NCBI GenBank assembly: GCA_027574665.1
Contig: CM050649.1
Coordinates: 63,392,150-63,456,149, forward strand
Source: Rhynochetos jubatus
Lineage: Eukaryota; Chordata; Aves; Eurypygiformes; Rhynochetidae
Reading direction: 5' to 3'
Length of the DNA stretch: 64,000 nt
The stretch's first letter is position 1, and each line of letters starts with the position of its first letter. Of the stretch, positions 1-12,530 are shown in pieces. Both the position numbers and the translations under genes were made by a program. The notes under the pieces were generated by a model, which was not told where the DNA came from, made no database searches, and saw nothing but the letters and a program-made list of their open reading frames with translations.

Positions 1-380
1 GTGTTTAAAAATTTTCATTGGGGATCAGTATTGTAGAGACAAGGAATACTTTTAAACCCTGCCTGGGAAGCCAAATGCCACATACAGTGTCAGTAACAAA
101 GAGGGGAAATAAAAAGGCAAGCAATTTCATCTGGGGAGTTCATAAAGCATGACTGGAAGTCCTGGTCGCTGTGGGTGAAGAGCTTCCTACAGCTTTAAGT
201 CCTGAGAGTGGGATTTATATAGTTTTATCTGAAGCTGGTGAATTACCAGGTCAAGGTAAACTCATTTAAGCAAGGTTTAAACCAGTTTACATATTGCCTA
301 CTGGGGGATTTGCACCAGTACCACCAGATGGATTCGAAATCATTGTAGTTGGCAGCACTGCAGCTCTTCTAATGTAGATG
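1..380 (+). other. Non-coding DNA with a short protein-like frame broken by one stop
   Basis: One plus-strand frame runs from 153 to 374 (74 codons) with a single TAA at 267-269 and ends at a TAG at 375-377. It has no ATG at its left edge: the frame opens just after an in-frame TGA at 150-152. The reading looks protein-like, with a Pro/Gly-rich stretch after the internal stop and runs of Ile/Val, but I do not recognise a family. It could be a decayed exon or processed pseudogene, or chance. No splice signal, signal peptide or repeat tail supports it, so it is recorded as an open question and not as a gene. Confidence 0.2.
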
Positions 381-2560
381 AAGGTGTTTGTCAAAAAGCA
401 ATGTGAACAGGAGCAAGTTAAATGCAGGTTAATCATTGAATTCAGAAAAAGTCTTCACATTGGAGGCTACACATTACTAAGAAAAAAGTGATTGCCTTCA
501 GAATGAAAGATGGGAGAAAATTCAGGCTGAACCCGTTGTCACCTCCCACCCCTCCCAGCAGACCCCAGCTGCCACCTTCCTCGCAAGCTTCGAGAAGCTT
601 TGCAGAGCTGACTTGGGACCTTTGAAACACGGCTGATGTCTCCAGCGTCAGGAGGGTACCCCTTCCCCGCAGCCACGGCAAGTTTCACAGCCTGGGGTCT
701 CCTTGATTCCTGGAAATTCACTCCATCCTAATTTCTCGAGAACCAATTAAATAATTCCCTAGGCTTTGTGCCTGTAAGATTTTTAGCTATGAAGGCTGCC
801 TTGTGGTACTTTGCCTCAGCCAGCCCCCAACATTGCTCTTTCAGCTCCCTGGGCTGGCAGATCTGCATCGGAGCTGTGTGCTTAGCCAACAGCTTCCCCC
901 CAGCAGCTACGGAGATTGCCACCAACTCCTGGGGCTCGTGTGTACACGGGAAACACACTCAGGAAATTAAATTTTCCCTCCCCATAATTAATAAGAGCTA
1001 AACATTTCTGGGTTTGTTGTCACTTTTTAAAGTACTGAAGCCAAGTCAAAAAATTATGAGCATTTCCAAATAAGAAGTAAATATTTCTTACTAAAGGACT
1101 TAAAAAAAACCAACAATGCTGTGCAATCATGCAGTCAAAAAACTCTCTTTTTTTTTTAAGATTGGTTAAGGAATTCTTTAGCAGTTGCTGTGGGCATATT
1201 TTACTGCCGAGGCTGATTCACTACAGTATGTAAGCATGCATTAAATGTTAAGCACATGAGTTATCTCACCAACTTCAATGTGCCTGTTTTCATTTGGGAA
1301 GAGAGCACAAGCTTCGGAGCTCTATGGAGCAAGAGGCTAAGTTAGGAATCCCCCTGCTAGGCATATTGCTAGGGATTGTACATTTTGCAGATGTCATTAC
1401 TCAGAGCACTGTACTTACTACTAAACTGTGATTTTTAGGAGACTTACTCTTACTTTGGAAATTCTGGGCCTGTAAAAACTCTTGGTGAAGCAGGAGAAAC
1501 AACATGGAACGGCTCTGCTTGACAGCAGATTGCCAGCACGTTTTTAGGTGAAATGCACTGAGCCCCAAAAACAGGTAATAGGCGCGTTTTCTCTGACATA
1601 CCCAGAGCATCTCTTAGAGCATGGCTTGGTCTGTGCTGTGGAAACAAATTAAGAGAACCTTTTCATTTCATGCCTCATTCTGCTTCTCTGTAAAATCCTG
1701 CATAATATTCCGACTGTTTCAGGGAGAAAAAAGAATCCAAATGTTTTTTCATAAAGGGGTACAAAGCATTAAAGTTTGGGATTAAAGATTGGGGTAAACT
1801 TTGTTCTAGCCACTCTTTGCATTATTTTTAAACAATTGTGCTCTGGAAGTTCCAAGTTTCTTTTTCTAGATTTGATTTTCTAAACAAAAATCTTCATATT
1901 TTAGTTCCTATTAAGCCTCTGTTTTGAAACCATGCTACTTGTTTTCTGTTTTAAGCAAAATGGATACTGGATCCTGCACAAAGAAATAGTCTTTACCATT
2001 AGCTGCCATATCATTGTGACTAAAATATGTAACTTACAGAAAGATGGACTATCAACTTGAATGATTCTGCCTGAACTCACTTAAAGGAGACAAATATCAG
2101 AACTGATATCTAAGAAGTGTCAAGGGATGCATTTTTTAAATTATTTAAAGCTGTATTACACCACTGAGGGCTGTAGAGAACCCATCTAAAATCTTGGATA
2201 AACACTTCTTAGCCCATTATGTCTTGCAAAGATCATTTCTGTAACACACTGAACAGAAAAAGTACATTTTGTGCTTATGCCATTAATCCAATAAGTTCAT
2301 GCAAAACTATTTTAATTACTTTCATTGAACCACCGTGTACACCTATGTCAGTGACTATATTATAAATAATAAATAATAATTATTAGACTTGGTTGAATTA
2401 TTCATTGAGGATAAATTATCTGACAAATACAGGCTTTTTCTCTGCTTGTGATTTGTTTATGAGCAATCTTGTCTTCTCTGAATATATTCCTTCTTGCATC
2501 TTCTTTAGAATAATGAAGGATATTCACCCAAGGACTGCAAACTGCTCTCTTAGATTGCTC
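381..2560. other. AT-rich non-coding stretch
   Basis: I see no gene here. Open frames on both strands are under 80 codons and overlap one another. The stretch holds short homopolymer runs, for example a T run near 1148-1159, and a small AATAAT-type low-complexity patch at about 2361-2384. No CR1 or LTR hallmark is visible. Confidence 0.6.
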
Positions 2561-4560
2561 CTGATTTGATTATGTGTGATTATTTGTGAGACGTGGACAT
2601 GCCAGTCACGTGGGCCTGGTTCTGGTTGAGCGACTGGTGGGTTGGAAGACAGCCCTAAGGATTTGGAGAGGGGGCTGGGCATTGCAAAAGTGTGGAGACA
2701 CCTCTCTAAGAGCTACACCACCATCACTTCTCATCCAACCTGTCGTCTGCGTTCACAGTGTCATGTATGGTCTCCCTGGAAAGTTGGTAATGTGACAGAG
2801 ATCACGAGCTGAACAGCATCAGTGTATCAATGTATAATTAATAGTTTATAAAACCTTCAATGAGTGAACAAGGAGCCCCACCTGGGGACAAGAGGGATGA
2901 AATGAACAATTAAGATAGGACAGGGACCCTTCACAGCAAGTGGATTCAGAGCAAAAGGAAAATAGCCCGGCAGCACCCTGGGTGCCGAAAGCCTCATAGA
3001 GTTGACATGGGTGTTTAGACAGGTTGCAAACTTGCTGGATATTTAGCCCATAAATACACAAGGATCCTCCATAACCAGTCTTAACCCAGTAAACAAGGAT
3101 ATGAGAATGGGGAGGATGACGTGGTCTGTCCTCAGCCGTCCCTGCCAGGATGTAACACCCTCTGGCACTGGTGAGGCTCAGGGCAACCCCTCTGCTAGGA
3201 CCTGGTGTGCACCCCAGCACACACCCAATCCCTGGGCAGCCCATGCAGACTGGTGGCCAACCCTTTCCCAGGGTCCCGCTTGCCAAACTCTCAGGTGGTC
3301 TGGCCACGGTTGGTGAAGGGAGTCAGGATGCAGCTGTCAACTGCAACAGGCAGCCTAAAGCCATGTGTGCAGGCTTGCCAGGGGACTCCAAAATTGGGCA
3401 GCTTGGGGGTCTGCTGTTAAGGCAGAATGGCTGGGAAGGAGGACCCTCTGGTGGGCATTGTCCAGCCTGTGGCGGGCTGCAGAAGGACATCCCACAGCTC
3501 TGGGCAGTCCCAGAGTGTCACAAAGACAAATGTTGGAAGGCGAACACTCAGCCAAGAAAAAGACAACAATGAATATTTCAGTGTGCTTGCAGATGCCTTT
3601 GTCTTGGATGCTAATGCAGAAGTTTGCAGTAAGAAAGGCTATTGTGCTGACAAAAATGTGTGTGAGCAAATGTTTACACAAAGCAACTAGAGGAGGGCAG
3701 GCAAACAGCAAAGGGAAGGGTGTCCTGGAAGCAGGAGGGTTTTCAGGAACACCACCGTTTCCTGCAAGTTTGCTTGTTTCTGATTTTACTGCACTGAATC
3801 AGTTCTCATCACGGTGATGTGGCTCCATGACGCACAGCCGCAAAGCCACCACTCTCCAGAAACACAGGGTGCAGGTGGCAAGAGAGTTGTCCTGGACCCC
3901 CTGAGCCCCGGCATGTGGTGTCGGATGTGTGGTCAGTGGGATGGAAGGGGATACATTCCCATCCTGCGTCCTGCCGCCAAGGCCCCTTAAATGAAAAGCA
4001 GTGGGCCAAACCCTGCCTCCAACGTGTGCCTAGGTCTGCATCTGGTTTCAAGCAAAGCTGGAGGCACGCAGATTTGTGTCACATTTCGCCCTGCCGCCTG
4101 CTTGCTCCTTATGCAGCAGGAAAGATTTGCTGCCTTTTACGGCAGCTCCAGAGCACCGTGGGTCTGAGAGATGGGGAATGCAGCACAGGTAGAAATCTGC
4201 CAGTTCCCAGCACATCAGGTACCCAAACCCCTGAAAGCCGCGTTTTGCTGATGTTCTCTTTCATTGAAGATTAAGCCTCCATTTGTTTTCCGGCATTTGA
4301 TGTTTCATTCCTAATGATCTCTAGACTCAGTACCAAAGTTGTCTTCCTGACAGCGAATGCCAAGTGCGATTACTCGTCCAGCTAGAGATTCTCACCTCCA
4401 TCCGATGGCTGTGCTCAGGGAATGCCAACGCTGCAGGAATGGCCAGGCCAGAGCATCCTGCCAGCCCCCGCGCTCTCCTCTCTCCCTCCCTCCCTGTTTC
4501 TCCTCCTTGTTTTTTTCTTTTTGGCTTAATATAACTGCACAAAGGCAACACTAAATAAGG
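2561..4560. other. Moderately GC-rich non-coding stretch with overlapping frames on both strands
   Basis: The composition rises here, and frames of 153 codons (minus, 2846-3307) and 150 codons (plus, 3365-3817) appear. They overlap other open frames, carry no recognisable domain, and are best explained by fewer chance stop codons in GC-richer DNA. A polypyrimidine tract lies at about 4472-4522. The stretch could be an old unrecognised repeat or part of a lncRNA, but the sequence alone does not decide this. Confidence 0.45.
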
Positions 4561-6451
4561 AAAATATGCTTCCCAGTAACTGAAACTGACAAAAACAAAG
4601 ATGACATGTTTATATAATTAGTTACTCATCTAACTTTTTTCAGCTTTTCTTTCTTTCAAATACCCCACAGCGACTCCGCAGCCCAGGCTATGAGGGAAGC
4701 AGAAATAGATGTGGAGCAAAGAAAGCGGTCTTTCCTGCCCCCTCCCCCAAAACCATTATAGACCTTAGGTAACTCCTGAATCTTGGAGTCCCTCTGTGAC
4801 TGCTTTCTGCTGTGAGAGCAATTCATTAAAAGTTAATTAAAAGGTGAAGTTCAATATGCAGTTTCCTTTAGCTAATCCTCCTAAGGCAGCTTCATATGGC
4901 ACTAATGTATCCATTTTGTTGATGTTAGAAAACAAAAAGGCAAGATTGTCTAATTAAGAAGTTGGTGTTTACAAGAGAGAGGTTTTCTAATTGGTGACTC
5001 TGAGTCCAAATTAATCCTAATGCTGCTCATTTAAGTGTTCTCAATCTAACTCGGACTTTTCCCCAACAAGAGGTTGCAAAATATGAATCATTTCCAGGAC
5101 CTTTGATACAACAACATTCAGCCTTCTTACTCCTTCTGTGCTCATACCCCTTTGGGGCCCAAATCTGAACCCCCTCACTGCCTGAGTTGCTTCTCTCTGG
5201 CTGTGGTGCACGAACCTTCTTATTAAGGGCTTTGTTGGGCAGGATGGCTCCTAAAGATGGAGTTTCACCTCTGTCTTCCAGCATGTTTTCACTCGAATGT
5301 CTAAATACGTGTTGTATTTTGAAGCACATCAGTTGTTTTTCTGGTAATATGTTTTCAATGCTTTACAGAAACGAGCATGGTCCATCTGATTATGTTGGTG
5401 GCAAACATATTATTTTTGTCTAATAAAAGACAAAAGCATAATAATTGTGTTCCTACTAATTCTGGTTTCTTTTGATGGTAGCTGCTGGCTTCCTGTCCTT
5501 AGAGTGGGATATAGAAAAGCACAAGAACACTGTCTTCCCCCTTCCCTCAAAAATATGAATTTACACTGCCCAGACACACTTATGAGAAAGGATAAAAATA
5601 TCCTAAGCTGTTATCACTCGGCCAGTTTTGGCCATCCGAACTTTAATTTTGGAGACCATGCTGGTAACAGTATGTGGAAGAAATCTACAAATTATCACAA
5701 AAATAAAATAGCTACCTCAAGAGAAAACCCATTCTAAAATATAGGCTGTCCAGGACAATTCTTTGCTTTTCAAAAAAATGGAGACACTAACAATGACAAA
5801 ACTTGGTATGTTCATCAAGGACCGTCACAACACCAAATTAAAATTGTAACTTGACAAGAAAATGAAAGTGCCACCTAAGGGCTAAATAAGGAGACTTTTT
5901 ATTTACTATGTTTTATATTGATTTTTGTTTCTGAAGTCATCACTGGTGACTCTGTCCTCCAGTGTGCCAGTGTTTTTTTCTGTGCATATGACAATCTGCT
6001 TCTCGTTTAAAAGAAGTCACGTAGGCAGAACATTTTCCACTTTTATCTCAATGATGTACCTCATGCACTAATCCTACACTCGTCAGTAACAACCAAAGGT
6101 TAAAAAAATACCTCTCGCCAACATGACGCTTTTCCTCGACATCTCTACCTCCTCTTGTTTCTTCCTTCTCCTTTGTTAATTTAAATTGCTGGCCAACGAT
6201 AGCCAAAAAGAAACCCAAAGGGGGAAAAAAGCAACAAGAAGGTCTCATTTCTTTGCAAAACCATGGAAGCCCCCGTATGTCCATTTGCGGCGCTCGGAAG
6301 CTGCAGACATGTCGCGCCGGATTGAGAGTTGTGTGGTTGGAAACTATTCGCTGCCTGCTAAAAAAACTCTTCTGGGTACGCCCTTGCATTCAAGGTATGG
6401 AAGCTAAAAGTGGGACCGGCCTTCCACAATTCTAGCTTGCGAAGAACACTG
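4561..6451. other. AT-rich non-coding stretch
   Basis: No gene, repeat hallmark or RNA is recognised. Open frames stay at or below 113 codons without coding character. Confidence 0.55.
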
Positions 6452-6490
6452 AAAAAAAAAAAAAAAAAAGAAAAGAAAAGGAAGAAAAAA
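6452..6490 (+). repeat. A-rich low-complexity tract
   Basis: Eighteen consecutive A residues at 6452-6469 are followed by an AAAAG-type stretch to about 6490. The sequence to its left shows no CR1 or SINE body that I recognise, so a retroposon poly-A tail cannot be claimed. Confidence 0.85.
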
Positions 6491-9400
6491 AGCTTGGTTC
6501 CCATACGGGAACGCCCAAGCCTTCCGTTTTGTCCTCAGCGCACAAACACTAGATGTACTACAGTATTTCTGGGAGCTGGAATAGCATTCTGGGTATACCA
6601 AAATTAAGAGGGTTGGGCATGTTTGTGAGCCTGCTGAGCTCCCCGCTATATGTTTTCCAAGAGAGAAATGTGAAAGAGTTTCCCAGTTATAGCCCCCATA
6701 CCTCTGCTGAGAAGGGATGCCACAAATCACGTGAATAATTAGTGACACTCTTAAGCGTCTAGCACTGTGCCCATTTATTTTCTTGGCACAAAATGTATTA
6801 GTTCTACACTATTCATTTAGTCTGCATTTAGCAAGAGATAAATTTTAGTCGGAAGCTGTGCTGAAAGACAATATATACTGTATGTTGGAGAAAAATCTAT
6901 TTGCTCTAAGACCATAGCTTTTGCTAAAAAAAAAAAAAAAAATCAGGAGAAATAGCATGGAGTTAATTTATATGAAAACCTAATTTTTGCATAGCTTTTG
7001 ATTCTACAAATCTCCAAACTTAATGGCCTGCAGTGACCTTTTCAGGAATGCGGTACTCAGAGTTAAATTCTCACAAAAAAATGCATATTTCTGTGATCCC
7101 CTCATTTAGATAATAGCTCCATGCCTTTTGCTATAAACGTGGAGTGAAGGTAGGAAAGAAAAGAGTAAGTTTTTCTTTCTCCACAAATGTTAATGAGATT
7201 TTTCAACTACACTGTAGAGTGGAGGAACTTAAGCCTCTCTAGGTGTTTCTGTTTTTCAGGCTTTGAGCTCTTGCTGTGCCTCGCTCTCTCCATCCCGCCT
7301 CTGAAAGGCCCTCAACAACCCATGGCTTTGTCTCCCCCTAATTTTCAGTTTAAGCTACACTCTACCAGGACCACTTTTATCTTCCATATTTCAGCAGAAA
7401 AACAAACAGAAGCAGAAACCGTTTGATGTATTTTAAGTAGAGAAGGCCAGTAAAATATTTTTTAATGGCGATACGAAGCCTTTCAGCCAACAGGATGCTG
7501 GTTCAGTTCCAGCCCAGATGAGGAACAACTAAAAGTTGATACCATCTAAACGCTATTAAAGCCTTTGTAAAGTGAGTAGCTGCCTAAGTACTGTTCCCAG
7601 TGGCCACATCACAAAAGCACACAAGTAAGTCTGTCTTCAGCTTCTTTCTTGCTGGTTTCTCGGCGAGAAGACAAGGAACGAATGGCCGTGGGGACCAGTC
7701 ATCCTTTCAAGCAGGTTATCAACACTCCTGAAGGTTCATGGACCAAGCTGAAATCTTCCCAGAGACTTTATCACAGCCTGGTGTGATGTGCTGGTAGGTT
7801 ACATTGCATGAATATATTGATACATGTAGTCGCTTCCTCTCACAAGTCATCCCTGATGGATTAACAAACCTAAATCCATTGAAATACAGCTTTAGAAAGC
7901 CAGGTTATAAGCTTTTCCCCAACCCCAGAAGAGAACAGACGGCTAGACTTGTAGCAGCCATGTGGTCTGGTCTACCCACGCAGATACCAGATATAGGTGT
8001 GGGCAGTGCCACAACCCGGCACAGCAGTGACTGAGGGTTCCTCTGCAGACACCTGTGATGGCCCTGGGAAGAAACGGGTTGTATCCAGGGGATGTACACG
8101 ACCCAGGCCAGTCATTCCTTCCACCCCACCCCGCCCCACATCCACCCTCCTGCACTAAAGATACCCCATGCCTGTACAGAAACCTTCCCCCTCGCCACCA
8201 GTGCATGCCTCCCTCCTGCAGCTAAACCTTTATGTGCTGGTAAAAAAATAGTCAGGATTTTTCCTTAAAGGGGTACATGTTCAGCTGAGTAAACTCTGTT
8301 TTACCCACACATCTCTCTATAGTGCAAAATGAGGGAGAAGGGAAAAGGCACGCAGCAGAAGTCTGATTCAGGAATGTAGGAATACAAACTATGTTTTCAT
8401 GCACACACAGAGACTTGTTTGCTGAAAGTTTCACATACATCAAATTAAAACAGATAAAGCAACAAACTCAGACATCATTTACCCATAGGGAATACACTCA
8501 GCCTTTATTTAGCCACTGAAAATTTACTCCTGCTTGTCTGTATCGCTAACCTGCTCGGGTAGACTGATGTTTTGATGCCAGAATACCCGTAGGGTTTCCA
8601 GCGAACATATCATAAGATTCACAGCTACAGACACATCCTTGTAACAAAGCAAATTGGACTTAGATGGGAGCCTTGTGCAGAGCTGCTCAGCCTACAGAGG
8701 ACTGAGGGCATTGGCAGAAGAAAGCTTTAGCACCTCAAGAAGTTTGCTGTAAAAATGTGGATACCTGAGGCCAGGAGGTACTTCTAGACCTCAGAGGAGA
8801 GAGGAGAGTTCAGGATGGTGCTCTGTGGTTTTGGAGCGGAATTCAGGTGTTACAAGTCATACCTGAGTCTCTTAATTCTTTTATGAATATGGCCCTATAT
8901 CTTTCTGTGCCTCTAACATGGCAGTGGAAGCACTTTCCTGCCTCCCAGAGGTGTTTTACAAGCAAAAGCCTGGAAGACTGTGAAGCACACACTTGTCACA
9001 GGGTCAAGCTTTGGACCCTATTCTGCAGGGTAGTGGCTGTAAGATCCAGGCTGTAAAGGTCCCACGTTGTCTCTGTTCTCACATGATTATAGGAGTCTGA
9101 AAACATGCAAGTAAATAAACTCCAGCCACATAAGTGGTCCTGGAGAGCTTAGAGGGTAACGTTCCTCCTACTGTGTTTGCACAATAAGACACTCCATAAA
9201 GTTGCCTCAGTGCTGAATGACCTGTGCAAGCGTGACCTACAGAGGGACACACATGGCAAAGATGCTTTTAAGTTCTCCTTTTATTTGAGACTTAGGATTG
9301 CTTTAAAAAGTTTCACGTTTTCTTTTTCATAATGTAGAGTGAAACTTAAAAGTGGCTCCAACCTTTAATGAAAGCTGCAATGAATCTTAACAAATAAAAA

Positions 9401-12380
9401 GCCACTTAAAGGAAAAAAACACTACTGTCCTGGCTGGGAATTTTAATAGTGCTGCACTCACAGCCAGACTGCTTGTAACTTTTCTATTAAAATGTTAAAT
9501 CGAGAGCATTAAACAGCTTCCAATTAAGGGGTATATTATCACCTCGATGCACAGGGAGTTTCACACGTAAATCCCTATGTATTAAGAAGAGAATATACCC
9601 TGTGGCTTTTTAAATAACAAATAAAAGTTAAAAGAGATTTTGCAGGAGGTAGAAGAGCCATGGAAAGGCTTATATTTTAACACACTTTGAGTGGAAGAAA
9701 ACTAATTTATAAAACTGTATAGAAAGAGTATTTATTTTCATTTTTTCCCAACTATTCCCAAATATTTCCACTGGGACCTACTTACTAAGATGAAAGTCTA
9801 AGTATTCCACAGGGCTGGAAGTAACGATTTTTGAAGGACTTTCATATGTACAGGCTGGAGGTACTATTGGCCACGTCTTGTTAACACTGAGAGCATCCTT
9901 CCCATTTCTATAGTGCCTGCTCTATGGGTCAGAACTATTTTTTCTAAGGCAAAGGCAAATCTGTTAATTGATTTCAGTTAATATTACTAAAAAAGTCATA
10001 AGATTTGTAAAATCCCCCCTTAGCATCTCTCATGTTCCTGAGGACCTTTTGAAGAATGAGGTTAAGAGCTGCAAGCCTCCTGGCCCATACACATTTAAAC
10101 TTTTTCAGTGTAAACACAGGAATACGGCATACTTGGAAAAATCAGACAGTACTGGCAAAGTTCATTAAGAATCATTATTTACGATTAAAGCCAGAGGCAG
10201 TTCAGCAATGACTGCTCACTGTGGTCATAGTGACACCAAAAGTGAGTCCATCAGTGAGTCCATTGCCTCTTGATCCATGCGTGTAGCTCAGCTGGCTCAG
10301 CTGGGTCAAGGCAGGGAGGACACAACACACCAGTGCGAAGAGTTTTCAGAGAACTTGCTCGTAGATGTTGATGCAGGAGAGACATTGTGAAGTGATGCTA
10401 GGTCCAGTGGATCTGAGTGGCCACTGATTCCTGCTGGCCACATCATCCTGGTGAAGTCACCTGAAATGACTGCACCCCAGTAGTGCCCATAGTGAAAAAT
10501 ACTAGCAGAGGCCAAAGTTTGTGGCATTCTGCTAAGGAGCTATGGCAGTAGATGTAATGGATGTGGTTCTCAGCTGTTTGAGTTAGCCTCCAAATTCATG
10601 TAAGGTAATTTAAAATGTAGTTGGGCCTCTAGTTGTCAGACTAGATAGATGCAGCTCTGCTGGACCAGCAGGAGAATGTTTGGCCAATGTTTTGGGCTCC
10701 TTGCTGTTCAATTAGGTATTGCAGACAGTCAGGGGCAACTGACAGGCTGACTGCAGAACCTGGTCAGGGACCACCTCAGAAGTTCTAGGTGCCATTCCAT
10801 TTCTGTCCTGTTCTGCTTCCCTTTTGCCAGTCCAACACTTGGAGGACTCAGGCGCCTACATGAAGGTTGCTGAAATAAATGGTGTCTCCCACCTCATGCA
10901 GAGGAATAAACATTCTACACAGAAAAACTGTGAGATGCCCTTGGCATACAGAGTTTCTGGGAGACTACAGAATAGGTGCCCACGGTATCCCACAGGATGG
11001 TAGAAATAGTTGTGGGTTCTCAAAAGGAAAGCTTTCCTGTGAACACCAATCTGGGACTGGTCATGAGTGAAACCTTGTTGGCCTCTAACCACTGACAGAA
11101 GCCACTGCTCTGATACTGGGCAAATATATGTAAGTGTAGGAGTATGGAGGACATTTTGCCCAATGCATGGACTCTGTAGTTCAGAGAAGTCAGCAATCTC
11201 CTGCACCTTTTTGAAAGAGGCTTTCCCACTTTTCTGGAGTTTAGACTTCTTCTAAAAGGTTTGCTAAAACAGTTTTAGGAAAGAGTAGATGATGGGAAAA
11301 CAGACTGACAAAAGTTCACTCTTCCTTGGGGCAGCCATGTGACATTTAGCTCAGTAAGGGCAGGTGGTGACCCTAAGTTTTCTTTCAGCCTTTGCCAGAA
11401 GGAAGGGCTTGGATGCATAAGGGACACAGCACTGAGACGTCTGATAGAGCTTGCTGAGATGAGGAGGAGGGAGGTGCTGGCAGATGGGTATCTTGCCCTT
11501 GTAACAGCTCCAGCTATGCTGCTGCACTATGGGAGAGGAGAAAGCAAGGCTCCCTACTGCTGTGGTTGCTTTCCACACTGCACCATGATACTCTCCAACC
11601 CTGCTCTGGTCTGGCTACATGGCTCTTGCACAAGTCAGTAGGAAGGAGCTCCTACAAACCCTTTTCCTCTGCAGCACCTCCTGCACACAGCTGTCCTGGA
11701 GGACCAAAGGCAGGCGGATGGCCACCTTCTGTGGCAGCATGAATACTCTCTCTGAAAGCCATTGCCTTCAAATGGGACAGAGACAGGAGGACCAGTCTCT
11801 CTTCCTCTGACCCTTTCCACCCTAACAATTACCTCAGAGCAGTTTCTGTATAGGAGCCTGTATTATAGAGCTGGCACATCTTCCTCTGCTGTTCCTCAGG
11901 ACAGCAAAGGCAGCACCCATCTGGTCCTGCTCCTCCCTTTCATGGGGACCACTGGGTTTGAAGATTGCTTCCATGTTCCATCAAACAAACACGGCTTATA
12001 ATTTCCATGTTAATGTGGCATTTCAGCAAATGGTATGATGAAAGAAAAAAATAGCATTCAGGTTCCTGTCTCACATGGAGGCAAAGGAGGCAACCTAATC
12101 TCATATTTATACACCTTATGCTTGAAAGTAAAAAGACCTGAAAACTCCCCTGCTCTCTTCAACCACAGACTCCCAAGGAATATGACACCTCTCAAAGCTT
12201 TGGCATAAATCCTTAGGTTTGTCTTTTTTATTCATCAAGAATCACCATTTATTCAATAGTCTTGAAAAACAAGTTACACCAACACAAAGTTATATAACAT
12301 TAGGTTCACAGCTTTTCAAATCATGGCTTCAGTTTGTTCCCTTGCAATTGTTGCTAAACTGGGCTTTTCCTTTGTCTCGT
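6491..12380. other. Non-coding stretch without recognised genes
   Basis: Nothing recognisable as an exon or a known repeat is seen. A run of 17 A residues lies at 6926-6942. Between about 10,190 and 12,000 the composition is more even and several frames of 100-116 codons occur on both strands, overlapping each other. This sub-stretch could be an old interspersed repeat or a lncRNA exon, but no terminal motif, tail or protein similarity supports either. Confidence 0.5.
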
Positions 12381-12530
12381 CTTCTCTTCTCTTCTCTTCT
12401 CTTCTCTTCTCTTCTCTTCTCTTCTCTTCTCTTCTCTTCTCTTCTCTTCTCTTCTCTTCTCTTCTCTTCTCTTCTCTTCTCTTCTCTTCTCTTCTCTTCT
12501 CTTCTCTTCTCTTCTCCTCTCCTCTCCTCT
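12381..12530 (+). repeat. (CTTCT)n pentanucleotide microsatellite
   Basis: By direct reading there are 27 uninterrupted CTTCT units at 12,381-12,515, followed by three CCTCT variant units to 12,530. The plus strand is all pyrimidine, so the tract is a homopurine-homopyrimidine mirror repeat of the type known to form triplex (H-DNA) structures. The perfect run implies a young or actively length-variable locus. Every frame through it is open (Leu/Ser/Phe on plus, Arg/Glu/Lys on minus), which produces spurious open frames of 60-117 codons. Confidence 0.98.

Noticed and set aside
2846-3817. Overlapping 153-codon (minus) and 150-codon (plus) frames
   Set aside because: No domain is recognised, opposite-strand overlap is extensive, and local GC enrichment explains the lack of stops.
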